Shown in pieces: positions 1 through 9,105 of a DNA stretch of 64,000 nucleotides. The notes under the pieces were generated by a model that ran no database searches, was not told where the DNA came from, and saw only the letters and a list, made by a program, of their open reading frames with translations. This DNA is from Sphaerisporangium krabiense. GTDB taxonomy: Bacteria; Actinomycetota; Actinomycetes; Streptosporangiales; Streptosporangiaceae. Where the stretch lies: the NCBI RefSeq assembly GCF_014200435.1, contig NZ_JACHBR010000001.1, positions 4,495,501 to 4,559,500 of the forward strand, read 5' to 3'. A program made the position numbers and the translations under genes. Each line of letters opens with the position of its first letter. The stretch's first letter is position 1.

Positions 1-146
1 GCTCGGTGTGGACGGTGGTGGCCCAGAGCACCTCACCGGGCGCCGATGAGTCCCTGACCTACACCGGCGCCCCCGGCACCTACCGCTACCGGGTCCACTC
101 CTACAGCGGTACGGGCGCCTACACCTTCGGTTACGACGTCCCGTAA
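1..146 (+). CDS. 3' end of a secreted subtilisin-like protease (partial)
   Basis: The window opens inside a coding frame whose first full codon is at base 3 and which stops with TAA at 144-146. The 47 visible residues are a small beta-rich C-terminal piece containing STSPGADESLTYTGAPGTYR and ending in GYDVP. They align almost residue for residue with the C-terminus of the next gene (STSPGAEEALTYTGAAATYR), so the two are tandem paralogues. The piece probably belongs to a pre-peptidase or carbohydrate-binding type domain of a secreted S8 protease; the catalytic part lies outside the window, so the enzymatic assignment rests on the paralogue. Confidence 0.8.
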   Translation, partial: SVWTVVAQSTSPGADESLTYTGAPGTYRYRVHSYSGTGAYTFGYDVP

Positions 147-236
147 CAGCCCCTGATCACCGGCTCCGGGCCGGGGCCCAAGGACGTGTCCCGGCCCGGA
201 GCCGGCACCATCCATCGGAAAGGAGATGAACCGACC

Positions 237-1994
237 GTGGGACTCACCAGAGCCCTGCTCGCCGGCCTTCTGCTGGCCGGCGCCGCTCTGTCCGGGGCGT
301 CACCGGCCGGGGCGTCCGCCGAGACCTCCTATCTCGTGGTGCTGAAGAAGGACGGTCGTGCGTTCGACGGCGATCGCGCCGCCTCGCTGGGGGGCCGGTA
401 CGGCGCGCGCGTCGGCCGTGTCTACGAGCACGCGCTGCGCGGCTTCGAGGCGCGCATGACCAAGGACGCCGCGCGCAGGCTCGCCGCCGACCCGGCGGTC
501 GCTTATGTGGAGCCCGACCGCGTCGTCACCATCGCGAGCCCGGCCCCTTCCTGGGGCCTGGACCGTATCGACCAGCGGGCGCTCCCGCTGGACGGCGAGT
601 ACCGCTATCCGGGGCTGGCGTCACCGGTGCGGATCTACATCCTCGACACCGGTATCCGCTTCAGCCACCGGGATTTCGGTGGTCGTGCCGTGTCCGGGCC
701 CGACTTCGTGGACTCCGACAACGACTCCGGCGACTGCCAGGGGCATGGGACCTTCGTGGCCGGCGTGGCGGGCGGCACCGCGTACGGCGTGGCGAAGAAC
801 GCCTCGCTGGTGGGCGTCCGGGTGATGAACTGCTACGGCTCCGGGCGGTGGGCCAACGTGATCGCGGCGCTGGACTGGGTGGTGGGCGACCACCGGCCGG
901 GCGTGCCCGCGGTGCTGAACCTGAGCCTGTCCAGCGGGAAAGTGCAGGCCGCCAACGACGCGGTGGCGGCGGCCGTCGCCGACGGCGTGGTCGTCGCCGC
1001 GGCGGCGGGGAACGACAACGGCCAGGACGCCTGCCTCCGTTCGCCCGCGAGCACGCCCGAGGCGATAAGCGTCGGCGCCACCCAGCGGGACGACTCCCGG
1101 TCGGGGTTCTCCAACATCGGCCCCTGCCTGGACGTCTTCGCCCCCGGCGGCGCGATCGTCTCCGACTGGCACACCGACGACACCGCGCGCACGGGCGGCA
1201 GCGGCACCTCCTACGCCTCCCCGCACGTCGCGGGCGCGGCGGCCCTGTACCTGGCCGCCAACCCCACGGCGACCCCGGGACAGGTCCAGGACGCGATCGT
1301 CAGGAACGCCACTCCCGGCGTCGTGACCAACGCCGGCGCGGGCTCGCCCAACCGGCTGCTGTACGTCGCCGCCGAGGGCGGGCCCGTCACCGACGACTTC
1401 TCGATGACGACGCGGCCGGGCTCGGCGACCGTCGACCCGGGCGGCTCGGTGAGCGCCACCGTGTCCACCGCGGTGACCCGCGGCGCGGCGCAACGGGTGG
1501 CGCTGTCGGCCACCGGCCCGGCGGGCACGGCGATCACCTTCGCCCCGCCCGAGGTCCAGGCGGGCGGCGAGTCGGTGATGACCATCGCGACCTCGGCCAC
1601 CACGCGGCCGGGCACGCACACCGTGACCGTCACCGGCACCGGAACCGCCAACTCCCGGTCGGCGACGTTCTCCCTCACCGTCACCGGGTCGGCCTGTCCC
1701 GGGTACGAGACCACCAGGACCGGCACCCTGACCACGGGCCAGAGCGTCAACGAGAGCGTCCCGGCGAGCGCGGCCGGCACGCACCGCGCGTGCCTGGCCG
1801 GTCCTCCCGGGTCCGACTACGACCTGTACCTGCAGAAGCTGAGCGGCTCCACGTGGACCACCGTCGCGGAGAGCACCTCGCCCGGCGCGGAGGAGGCACT
1901 GACCTACACCGGCGCCGCGGCGACCTACCGGTACCAGGTCCGCTCCTACAGCGGCACGGGACCCTACACCCTCGGCTTCACCGACCCCGGCTGA
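237..1994 (+). CDS. Secreted S8 (subtilisin/proteinase K-like) serine protease
   Basis: Exported endopeptidase of 585 residues. I chose the GTG at 237 because AAAGGAG lies 11 bases upstream and a signal peptide follows at once (TRALLAGLLLAGAAL, cleavage near ASA). An inhibitor I9-type propeptide occupies roughly residues 30-97, then the S8 domain: Asp137 in ILDTGI, His170 in GHGTFVAG, oxyanion Asn259 in AAGNDN and Ser325 in GTSYASPHVAG. After about residue 360 come an Ig-like stretch and a C-terminal beta domain shared with the truncated gene just upstream. The complete catalytic set implies an active enzyme. The tandem arrangement suggests recent duplication. Confidence 0.93.
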   Translation: MGLTRALLAGLLLAGAALSGASPAGASAETSYLVVLKKDGRAFDGDRAASLGGRYGARVGRVYEHALRGFEARMTKDAARRLAADPAVAYVEPDRVVTIASPAPSWGLDRIDQRALPLDGEYRYPGLASPVRIYILDTGIRFSHRDFGGRAVSGPDFVDSDNDSGDCQGHGTFVAGVAGGTAYGVAKNASLVGVRVMNCYGSGRWANVIAALDWVVGDHRPGVPAVLNLSLSSGKVQAANDAVAAAVADGVVVAAAAGNDNGQDACLRSPASTPEAISVGATQRDDSRSGFSNIGPCLDVFAPGGAIVSDWHTDDTARTGGSGTSYASPHVAGAAALYLAANPTATPGQVQDAIVRNATPGVVTNAGAGSPNRLLYVAAEGGPVTDDFSMTTRPGSATVDPGGSVSATVSTAVTRGAAQRVALSATGPAGTAITFAPPEVQAGGESVMTIATSATTRPGTHTVTVTGTGTANSRSATFSLTVTGSACPGYETTRTGTLTTGQSVNESVPASAAGTHRACLAGPPGSDYDLYLQKLSGSTWTTVAESTSPGAEEALTYTGAAATYRYQVRSYSGTGPYTLGFTDPG

Positions 1995-2009
1995 TGACCG
2001 GGCCGGGGG

Positions 2010-2038
2010 CGCGCCCGCACGGCCCGCGGGCGGGCGCG
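2010..2038. terminator. Hairpin between convergent genes
   Basis: A 9-bp GC-only inverted repeat (CGCGCCCGC at 2010-2018, GCGGGCGCG at 2030-2038) sits between the stop codons of the protease and the convergent formamidase gene. There is no T tract, so bidirectional termination is inferred from position. Confidence 0.4.
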
Positions 2039-2048
2039 TCCCCGGGAC

Positions 2049-3293
2049 TCAGGAGGTGAGCGCGCAGCGGCCCCGGTCCTTCTTGACCGGGCCCTCCGCG
2101 TTCGGGCGGACGTCGAAGTCGAAGATCGCGGTCGGGATGTAGAGGGAGCAGCAGGCGTTGGGCGCGTCCACCACCTCGCTGATGCGGCCCTCGATCGGGG
2201 CGGCGCCGAGCAGCAGGTACGCCTGCTCGCCCGAGTAGCCCCACTTCTTCAGGTACTCGATCGCGTTCAGGCACGCCCGGCGGTAGGCGACCGTCGCGTC
2301 CAGGTAGTGGTTGGTGCCGGACTCGTCGACCGAGATGCCGACGAAGGACAGGAACTCCGAGTACCGCGGCTCGACGTTGCCCGGCAGGAAGACCGGGTTG
2401 GTGGTCACGCCGTACTTCTCCATGCCGCCCTTGATGAGGTCGACGTGGAAGTCGATGAACCCGCCCATCTCGATCGCGCCGCAGAAGGTGATCTCTCCCT
2501 CTCCCTGGCTGTAGTGCAGGTCGCCCACCGACAGGTTGGCGCCGTCCACGAACACCGGGCAGAAGACCCGCGCGCCGCGGGAGAAGTTCTTGATGTCCTG
2601 GTTGCCGCCGTGCTCGCGGGGCGGCACCGTGCGGGCCCCCTCGGCGAGCACGCGCTCGGCCGCGTCGCCGCTCGCCGTCCCGGCCAGGCCCCCGTGCGGC
2701 TGCGGCGGCCAGGCCAGCGGCGGGACGCGTCCGGGGTCGGTGTCGATGAGCGCGCGCTCCCGCCGGTTCCAGGTGGCGAGCAGGTCCGCCGAGGGGGCCG
2801 TGCCGAACAGGCCCGGGTGGGTGATGCCCGCGAACTTGACCCCGGGCAGGTGGCGGGAGGTCGCGTAGACGCCGTGGAAGTCCCAGACCGCCTTGGACGC
2901 GCCGGGGAAGTGCTCGGTGAGGAAGCTGCCGCCGTTCTCCCTGGCGAAGACGCCGGTGTACCCCCAGCCCTGGCCCGCGACGGCGCCCGACTGCTGCGGG
3001 ATCGGGCCGATGTCGAGGATGTCGACGATCAGCAGGTCGCCGGGTTCGGCGCCCTCGATCGCGACGGGCCCGCTCAGCATGTGCGGGACGGTCAGGTCGG
3101 CGTCGCGCACGTCGTCGGCGGAGTCGTTGTCGCCGATCTGGGCGTCGGTCCAGTCCCGGCACTCCACCCGGAACTCCGCGCCCGCCCGCACCGTGACGAC
3201 GGCGGGGATGTCGGGGTGCCAGCGGTTGTGGCCGGGCACTTCCTGGTCCCGCATGGAGCGCGTCTGGTCCACGCTGAACACGACCTCGGGCAT
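2049..3293 (-). CDS. fmdA: Formamidase (acetamidase/formamidase family)
   Basis: Hydrolyses formamide to formate and ammonia, a nitrogen-scavenging reaction in the cytoplasm. The 414 residues show the typical FmdA N-terminus (PEVVFSVDQTRSMRDQEVPG, HNRWHPDIP) and the conserved segments GDLLIVDILDIGPIP, WDFHGVYATSRHLPGVKF and HPGLFGTAPS, and the length matches the family. It follows the zinc-ribbon gene fmdB by 24 bases on the same strand, the usual fmdB-fmdA order, so the two are probably co-transcribed. Family membership is very clear; formamide rather than acetamide as substrate is inferred from similarity. Confidence 0.95.
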   Translation of the reverse strand: MPEVVFSVDQTRSMRDQEVPGHNRWHPDIPAVVTVRAGAEFRVECRDWTDAQIGDNDSADDVRDADLTVPHMLSGPVAIEGAEPGDLLIVDILDIGPIPQQSGAVAGQGWGYTGVFARENGGSFLTEHFPGASKAVWDFHGVYATSRHLPGVKFAGITHPGLFGTAPSADLLATWNRRERALIDTDPGRVPPLAWPPQPHGGLAGTASGDAAERVLAEGARTVPPREHGGNQDIKNFSRGARVFCPVFVDGANLSVGDLHYSQGEGEITFCGAIEMGGFIDFHVDLIKGGMEKYGVTTNPVFLPGNVEPRYSEFLSFVGISVDESGTNHYLDATVAYRRACLNAIEYLKKWGYSGEQAYLLLGAAPIEGRISEVVDAPNACCSLYIPTAIFDFDVRPNAEGPVKKDRGRCALTS

Positions 3294-3317
3294 GGCTGCC
3301 TCCTGGGTGGGTCTCGG

Positions 3318-3557
3318 TCAGAAGGGCCGCCGCCCCGGTGGCACGCCGGAGACGACCTCGGGCGCGTCACGGCTGCGCTCCTCCCGCGCGAACGCCTCGG
3401 CCACCGCCGGGTCCAGACGGCCGAGGTGCGGCGCGCAGAACACCCGCCGCGCGGCGCACCGGCATTCCGGGCAGGTGTGGCGGGTGGACGCCGTCCCCAT
3501 GGGCAGCGCCACCTCGAACGGCCCGCATTCTGGACAAAGAAATTGATATGTCGCCAT
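3318..3557 (-). CDS. fmdB: FmdB-family zinc-ribbon protein
   Basis: A 79-residue protein with an N-terminal zinc ribbon: MATYQFLCPECG then HTCPECRCAARRVF gives two CPxC knuckles. FmdB proteins are thought to regulate or assist the neighbouring amidase. The ATG follows AAAGGA closely, and the gene ends 24 bases before fmdA, so they form one unit. The C-terminal half is charged and not conserved in any way I can recognise. Confidence 0.88.
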   Translation of the reverse strand: MATYQFLCPECGPFEVALPMGTASTRHTCPECRCAARRVFCAPHLGRLDPAVAEAFAREERSRDAPEVVSGVPPGRRPF

Positions 3558-3674
3558 AGCATTCCTTTGACCCGCGTTTCGGGCATTTAGCCCATATTCC
3601 CCTTTACGCCTTTCTCATCCCCTGTGTCAAGGGCGGGCGCCGCCCGGCGGCCCGCATCCCCGGCGGGGGCGGGC

Positions 3675-4241
3675 TCAGAGGAACTGATCGGCGACGATCG
3701 CGATCACCGTGCAGCCGACCGCGGCGCCGAGCAGCCAGAAGCCCCACCGGATGAAGACGTATTTGCGGTGCGCGATACGGCTCAGCGTGCGGAGCTGGTC
3801 GGAGACCTGCCGCAGGTCCGGGCGTGCCCCGCCGAGCAGGGCGGCGGCCAGCGACCGCACCGACTCGAAGCGCGCGATGTCCCCGTAGTACGCCGCGATC
3901 GAGGGCTTCGCCGCGCGCCGCGCGCCGGTCCTCGGGTAGACCGCCCCGGACAGGCAGGCCAGCGCGCCGAGCGCGGCGGCCACCCCGGTCCACCACAGCC
4001 ACTCCACGGCGTTCGACAGGTCGTACGGCGACCAGTCCCCCGCGAACAGCCCCCCGGCGACCGCGCCCAGCCCGACCCCGGCGACGCCGAGCAGCACCTG
4101 CGCCTTGGCGTCCGCCCTGTTGATCTCGTCGCGGACCTCCGCCATCAGCCTGCCCGCGTGGGCGAGGGCGGCCGACTCCGCCTCCCCGCGCGCGGCCGCC
4201 GCCTCGCGGCCGGCGCCCGCGTTCCTCAGGCGACGTAGCAC
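3675..4241 (-). CDS. Pycsar-type membrane effector (PycTM/DUF5706-like), orphan
   Basis: A 188-residue protein started at GTG 4241, which has GGAGGAG 12 bases upstream; longer frames exist but lack a ribosome site. An N-terminal helix with the family signature EINRADAKAQVLLG (about residues 60-73) runs into two hydrophobic segments (LLGVAGVGLGAVAGGLFAG and WLWWTGVAAALGALACLSGAVY). A linker with RKYVFIRWGFWLL precedes a third C-terminal segment. In Pycsar antiphage systems such proteins bind cCMP or cUMP and disrupt the membrane. No pyrimidine cyclase gene is adjacent here, so an antiphage role is unproven and a housekeeping paralogue is possible. Confidence 0.72.
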   Translation of the reverse strand: MLRRLRNAGAGREAAAARGEAESAALAHAGRLMAEVRDEINRADAKAQVLLGVAGVGLGAVAGGLFAGDWSPYDLSNAVEWLWWTGVAAALGALACLSGAVYPRTGARRAAKPSIAAYYGDIARFESVRSLAAALLGGARPDLRQVSDQLRTLSRIAHRKYVFIRWGFWLLGAAVGCTVIAIVADQFL

Positions 4242-4404
4242 GTTCAGGCTCCACTCCTCCGGACGGCCGCCGCCGACCGGCGGCAGGCATATTGTGAACC
4301 GCACGTAACGCGGGCGAGCATGCCATGGAGCGGCGACGGCCGTACAGGAGGATCGGCGCACCCGGCCCGGTTCGCCGCGGGCGTGCGGAGGCGCGGGAGG
4401 GCGC

Positions 4405-5553
4405 ATGCCGATGGATCTGACCGCCGTGATCGGCGGGATCGCACTGGTAGATCACCATGTACACGGCGCGCTGCGGGAGACCGTCGGGCGGCCGGAGTTC
4501 GAGGGCATGCTCACCGAGTCGGACCGGCCGGTTCCGCCGTGGATGACGCAGATGGACTCCCAGCTCGGGTTCGCGCTCCGCCGCCACTGCGCTCCGCTGC
4601 TCGGGCTGGAGCCGTCCGCGAGCGCCGGCGACTACTGGGCGGCCAGGTCCGCGCGGGACCCTGAGGAGCTGGCCCGCCTGTTCCTGCGGGCGAGCGGCAC
4701 CGGCCACTGGCTGGTGGAGACCGGGTACAAGGGCGACATGCTCCTCGGGCCCGCCGGAATGGCGGCGGCCGGGGGAGCCGAGGCCCGCGAGATCGTCCGG
4801 CTGGAGTCCCTGCTGGAGGAGGTCGCGCCCGGGGCCACGGCGGCCGGGCTGCGGGACGCCTTCCGCGCCGCGCTGCGCGCCCGGTGCGCGGAGCCCGGCG
4901 TGGCGGGGCTGAAGAGCGTCGTGGCCTACCGGCACGGCTTCGGCTTCGACCCCGCCCCGCCCAGCCACGCCGAGGTCGCCGGCGCGGCGGGACGCTGGCT
5001 GCGGCGGATCGCCGCCGGCGCCGCGCCGCGCGTCACCGCCCCGGCGCTGTTGCGCATGGCGCTGTGGGAGGCCGTGGAGACCGGGCTGCCCCTGCAACTG
5101 CACGCCGGGTACGGCGACCCGGACATCGAGCTGCACCGCTGCGACCCGCTGCTGCTCACCGGCTGGCTGCGCGCCGTCGAGCCGACCGGCACGGCGGTCC
5201 TGCTGCTGCACTGCTACCCGTACCACCGCGGCGCGGGCTACCTGGCCCAGGCGTTCCCGCACGTGTACTTCGACGCGGGCCTGGCGATCAACCACACGGG
5301 CGCCCGCTCGGCCGCCGTCGTCGCCGAGACGCTGGAGCTGGCCCCCTTCGCCAAGATCCTCTACTCGTCCGACGCCTGGGGCCCGCCCGAACTCCACTAT
5401 CTCGGCGCACTGCTGTGGCGCCGGGGCATGACGCGCGCCCTGACGGCCTGGGTGGAGGAGGGCGAGTGGACGGCGGCCGACGCGGCCCGCGTCGCCACCA
5501 TGATCGGCCGCGACAACGCCGCCCGCGTCTACGGCCTCGACCCCGCCGGCTGA
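4405..5553 (+). CDS. Amidohydrolase 2 family protein (FluG-like)
   Basis: A 382-residue TIM-barrel hydrolase. Metal-binding features of the amidohydrolase superfamily are visible in order: DHHVHG near the N-terminus (HxH), a Lys in GLKSVVAYRHG, His in QLHAGYGDPD, His in LLHCYPY and Asp in YSSDAWGPPE. This order resembles the amidohydrolase half of FluG proteins. GGGAGG precedes two in-frame ATGs (4405 and 4411), either of which could start the gene. It is divergent from the membrane effector with 163 bases between. The substrate cannot be told from sequence. Confidence 0.82.
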   Translation: MPMDLTAVIGGIALVDHHVHGALRETVGRPEFEGMLTESDRPVPPWMTQMDSQLGFALRRHCAPLLGLEPSASAGDYWAARSARDPEELARLFLRASGTGHWLVETGYKGDMLLGPAGMAAAGGAEAREIVRLESLLEEVAPGATAAGLRDAFRAALRARCAEPGVAGLKSVVAYRHGFGFDPAPPSHAEVAGAAGRWLRRIAAGAAPRVTAPALLRMALWEAVETGLPLQLHAGYGDPDIELHRCDPLLLTGWLRAVEPTGTAVLLLHCYPYHRGAGYLAQAFPHVYFDAGLAINHTGARSAAVVAETLELAPFAKILYSSDAWGPPELHYLGALLWRRGMTRALTAWVEEGEWTAADAARVATMIGRDNAARVYGLDPAG

Positions 5554-5603
5554 GCGCCCCGCCGCGCGGGTTCGACCGCCCGGGCGCGGGCCGCGTCCGC
5601 GGG

Positions 5604-7685
5604 TCACATGCCGAGCGAGCGTTTGAGGAAGTCGAGCTCCAGGTGCAGCAGGTTCTCGGCGACGGCGTCCTGGGAGACCATGTGGGTGACGCCCGTCAGC
5701 GGCAGCACGGTGTGCGGGCGGCCCGCGGCGGTGAGCGCGGCCGAGAGCCGCAGCGTGTGCGCGGCCACCACGTTGTCGTCGGCGAGGCCCTGGATCAGCA
5801 TGAGCGGCCGGGTCAGGTTCGGCGCGTCGTCGATGAGCGAGGTGCGCCGGTAGACGTCGGGATGCACGTCCGGGTGGCCGAGGAAGCGCTCCTTCCAGTA
5901 GGTGTCGTAGAGCGACTGGTCGGTGGGCGGGGCCCCGGCCACCGCGGCGTGGAAGACGTCCGGGCGCCGCAGCACGGCCAGCGCGGCGAGGAAGCCGCCG
6001 AACGACCAGCCGCGGATGCCGACCCGGCTCAGGTCCAGGTCGGGGTGGCGTTCGGCCGCGGAGTGCAGCGCCGCGACCTGGTCCTCCAGCACCGGGGTCG
6101 CGAGGTCGCCCCAGACCGTCCGCTCCCAGGCCGGCCCGCGGTTCGGCGTGCCCCGGCCGTCGGCGACGACCACGGCGAAACCCTGCTCGGCGAACCACTG
6201 CGCGACGAGCGTCCACCAGGTCCGCGCGGCCACGACGAGCTGCGTCGCTGGCCCGCCGTAGGGGGCCATGAGCACGGGCAGCCTGCCCGCGCCCGGCACG
6301 TGCCAGGAGGGGAGCAGCACCGCCGTGCGCAGCTCGCGCTCACCGGCCCGCATCAGCGCGACGCGCGGGGTGAGCAGGGGCTTCTCGGCGAGCGAGGCGA
6401 TCACGGCGACGCGGCGACCCTCGCGGCGCACGTCCACGAGCACGCCGTCGTGGTCCAGCGACCGTGCGGCCACGACCAGCGTGCCGGCGCCGAGCACGCC
6501 CTCGTACACGCCCGGTGACGTGGTGACCCGCCGCAGTCCGCCCTCCGTGGAGTACGTCCACAGGTGGCGCTCGGTCGGCTCGTCGGTCGCGGCGAACAGC
6601 ACCGTGTCGCCGTCCGTGCTCAGCACCTCGCCGACCTGCAGGCCGGGCGGCGTGACCGGCTCGCCGTCCACGAGCAGGCGCCGGGTGTCCTCGGAGTCCG
6701 CCGCCCACACCAGCGCGCCGGAGCCGGTGAGCGCCGGGGTGCCGCGCACGATCTCGACCCAGGCGGGGTCGCGGTCCTCGCGGACCACGGTCGTGGCCCC
6801 GGTGCCGGGGTCCACGCGCAGGACGCGCGCGGTGCGCTGGTCGCGGCTCTGCACGGTGACCAGCAGGGACGTCCCCCAGAGCACCGAGACGACGTACTCG
6901 AACGCCTCCCGGTCCCACGTGACGGCCACGCGCGAGCCGTCGAGGCCGACCAGCCAGAGGGTGACGTCGGAGTTGGCCTTGCCCGCCTGCGGGTAGGCCA
7001 TGCGGCGCGGCGGCGCGGCCGGGTCGGCGGGGTCGGAGATGTACCAGCGTTCGAGCTCGGCGTCGTCGACCCGGGCGACGAGCAGGCGCGAGCCGTCCGG
7101 CGACCACCAGAAGCCCCGGTCCCGGCCCATCTCCTCGGCGGCGATGTGCTCGGCGAGCCCGTAGACCACCTCGTCGCCGTCGGGCGCGGCCAGCGTCCGC
7201 CCGCCCGTGCCGTCCAGCTCGACGACCCGCAGCGCGCCCCCGGCCACGTACGCCACGCGGGTCCCCGACGGGTCGGGGCGGGGGTCCACGACCGGGCCGG
7301 GCACGTCGAGCTCGGCGGGCACGGCCGCCGGGTCGTCGAGGGCGACCGTGTACAGCCGTCCGGCCAGCGCGAACGCGGCGACGCGCGCGGCGGCGTCGGT
7401 CGCGTACGCCACGATGCCCCCGGACTGCTCCCGGCCGCGTTCCCGGCGGATCTTCTCCTCCTCGGGCACCTCGCCGTCGGCCTCCAGCGTCGCCGGGTCG
7501 GCGACGAGCCGTTCCTCGCCGGTCGCGACGTCGAGGATCCACAGCCGCTCGACCGGGTCGTCCCCGGCGCCGGTCCTGATGAACGTCACGGCGCCGCCGC
7601 CGGGGGAGACGGCGAACCGGCGCGGGGTGCCGAGCCGGAAGCGGCGGGTGCGGGCGAACTGGCGGGGAAAGCTCGGTTCGGTCAT
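5604..7685 (-). CDS. S9 family (prolyl oligopeptidase/DPP IV type) peptidase
   Basis: About 693 residues: an N-terminal DPP IV-like beta-propeller followed by an alpha/beta-hydrolase domain. The nucleophile is Ser561 in RGWSFGGFLA, the acid lies in IQGLADDNVV and the His in TGVTHMV near the end. It has no signal peptide, so it is probably a cytoplasmic exo- or oligopeptidase. The start is uncertain: ATGs at 7709, 7694 and 7685 are all possible; 7685 (MTEPSFPRQF) looks most like relatives and has a weak CCAGG ahead of it. It is transcribed away from the amidohydrolase (convergent stops 50 bases apart). Confidence 0.9.
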   Translation of the reverse strand: MTEPSFPRQFARTRRFRLGTPRRFAVSPGGGAVTFIRTGAGDDPVERLWILDVATGEERLVADPATLEADGEVPEEEKIRRERGREQSGGIVAYATDAAARVAAFALAGRLYTVALDDPAAVPAELDVPGPVVDPRPDPSGTRVAYVAGGALRVVELDGTGGRTLAAPDGDEVVYGLAEHIAAEEMGRDRGFWWSPDGSRLLVARVDDAELERWYISDPADPAAPPRRMAYPQAGKANSDVTLWLVGLDGSRVAVTWDREAFEYVVSVLWGTSLLVTVQSRDQRTARVLRVDPGTGATTVVREDRDPAWVEIVRGTPALTGSGALVWAADSEDTRRLLVDGEPVTPPGLQVGEVLSTDGDTVLFAATDEPTERHLWTYSTEGGLRRVTTSPGVYEGVLGAGTLVVAARSLDHDGVLVDVRREGRRVAVIASLAEKPLLTPRVALMRAGERELRTAVLLPSWHVPGAGRLPVLMAPYGGPATQLVVAARTWWTLVAQWFAEQGFAVVVADGRGTPNRGPAWERTVWGDLATPVLEDQVAALHSAAERHPDLDLSRVGIRGWSFGGFLAALAVLRRPDVFHAAVAGAPPTDQSLYDTYWKERFLGHPDVHPDVYRRTSLIDDAPNLTRPLMLIQGLADDNVVAAHTLRLSAALTAAGRPHTVLPLTGVTHMVSQDAVAENLLHLELDFLKRSLGM

Positions 7686-7758
7686 GCCTGGCATGCTCGC
7701 AGAGGACATGGACGCAGATCTAATGGATTTCGGGCGTTTTCCCAGGTAGGAGCGGATA

Positions 7759-8979
7759 TCAGCCCCTGGTGAGGACGAAGTCGTCCTCGTCGTCGCCCTC
7801 GCCGACCGATCCGACCGCCCAGAGCCGGGACGACCCCGGCACGCGTGCGAGCGCCACCCTGCGGATGTGGTCGCTCTTCTCGTACTGCTGATCCTCGCGC
7901 CGCTCGCGCAGCGCGGGCCCGTACGACGGCGTCCACGCGCGGCCGTCGAAGTGCAGGAACAGCGGCCGCTCCGGCAGGGAGGCGTCCACGCCGCCGATCC
8001 AGACGTCGCGGGGACCGTACGCCGTGACGTCGAGCAGCTGTCCCCTCGAGACCGGGACGTCCACGTGCCGCCAGGACGAGCCGTCGAAGTGGAGCAGCAG
8101 CGGGGTTTCGCCCCCGCCGTCCTCGGCGACCACCTTGCCCACCGCCCACACGTCGGACGGCGTGACCGCGGCGACGGCCTGGAGGTACCCGCCGGTGATC
8201 TTGGGCACCTGTGCGCGCTCCCAGGACCGGACTTCCGTGCCGGAGACGGCGGTGCCGTGCCAGATCATCGGCGTTTCCTCGCTGATCCGTCCGGAGGCGC
8301 CCGGCGCGTTGGAGCCGACCGCCCACACGTGCCCCGGCGCGGTGGTGAGGGCGGTGAAGACGCCGTCGGCGCGCAGCGCCGTGCGGAACCGCGTCCCCGT
8401 CCAGCGCAGGATCTGCCCCTGCGTGCCGTTGCGCGCCGTGAACCAGGCGCCGGCCGGGCCGGTGGAGACCCCGGTGAGGAAGTAGTCCTCGGCGACGCCG
8501 AAGGGCTGCGATCCGTGCCACCGTGTCCCGTCCCAGCGCGCCGCGTATGGACTGTCGGCGTTCCCGACGATCCACACGTCGCGCGGGCCGGCCGCGCTCA
8601 CGCCCACCAGATGCCAGGTGTCCTCACTGGCCACCGCCGACTCCGTCCAGCGGGCGCCGTCCCAGTGCACCAGAGCGGGGGCGCCTTCTCTGTCCTCGGC
8701 GCTGCGCTGATAGCCGACCGCCCAGACGTCCCGCGGACCGGTCGCCGCGACGCCGAGCAGCGCCGAGGCCCACTCCAACCGGACGTCGTCGGTGAGCCTC
8801 CACTCCGAGGGCGGGAGGGACGGCGAGAGCGTGGGTGTGGGGGTGGGTGTGGGCGAGGCGGACGGCGTGGTGGCCATGGGCGGTCTGGGCGCGGAAGACC
8901 CCTCGGCAGGGAGGCCGCCGCCGCTGCACGAGGTCACAAGGGCCAGGCAGGCGAGCGCGACGGGCAGGCTTCTCCTCAT
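7759..8979 (-). CDS. Lipoprotein with beta-propeller-like DVWAVG repeats
   Basis: A 406-residue protein from ATG 8979: the lipoprotein signal MRRSLPVALACLALVTSCSG has Cys at the lipobox, then comes a Thr/Pro/Ser-rich spacer (ATTPSASPTPTPTPTLSPS). The remainder is made of repeating units around DVWAVG, DVWIVG, HVWAVG and DVWIGG, each followed by a HWDGARW or HFDGSSW segment, the pattern of a surface beta-propeller. It is likely anchored outside the membrane; no enzymatic motif is visible. It lies upstream of the S9 peptidase on the same strand (73 bases apart), possibly co-transcribed. Confidence 0.75.
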   Translation of the reverse strand: MRRSLPVALACLALVTSCSGGGLPAEGSSAPRPPMATTPSASPTPTPTPTLSPSLPPSEWRLTDDVRLEWASALLGVAATGPRDVWAVGYQRSAEDREGAPALVHWDGARWTESAVASEDTWHLVGVSAAGPRDVWIVGNADSPYAARWDGTRWHGSQPFGVAEDYFLTGVSTGPAGAWFTARNGTQGQILRWTGTRFRTALRADGVFTALTTAPGHVWAVGSNAPGASGRISEETPMIWHGTAVSGTEVRSWERAQVPKITGGYLQAVAAVTPSDVWAVGKVVAEDGGGETPLLLHFDGSSWRHVDVPVSRGQLLDVTAYGPRDVWIGGVDASLPERPLFLHFDGRAWTPSYGPALRERREDQQYEKSDHIRRVALARVPGSSRLWAVGSVGEGDDEDDFVLTRG

Positions 8980-9105
8980 GTCATGGCATGCTCGCAGGAA
9001 GTGACGCGGCCGCGCCAGCGAAACGGGCACCGGTGACTTCGCAGACCCTGCGGGGGTGAACTGCGGGCGACGTGACGGTGAACCGGCTGATCGCGGATGG
9101 GAACG

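Noticed and set aside
3675-5553. Complete Pycsar defence system
   Set aside because: The neighbour is an amidohydrolase, not a nucleotide cyclase; only the effector-like protein is present.
3604-6216. Very long open frame on the minus strand across three genes
   Set aside because: It is a GC-skew shadow: Arg/Pro/Gly-rich, no family resemblance, and it crosses the real formamidase-side membrane gene, the amidohydrolase and part of the S9 peptidase. Many similar antisense frames in the window were dropped for the same reason.
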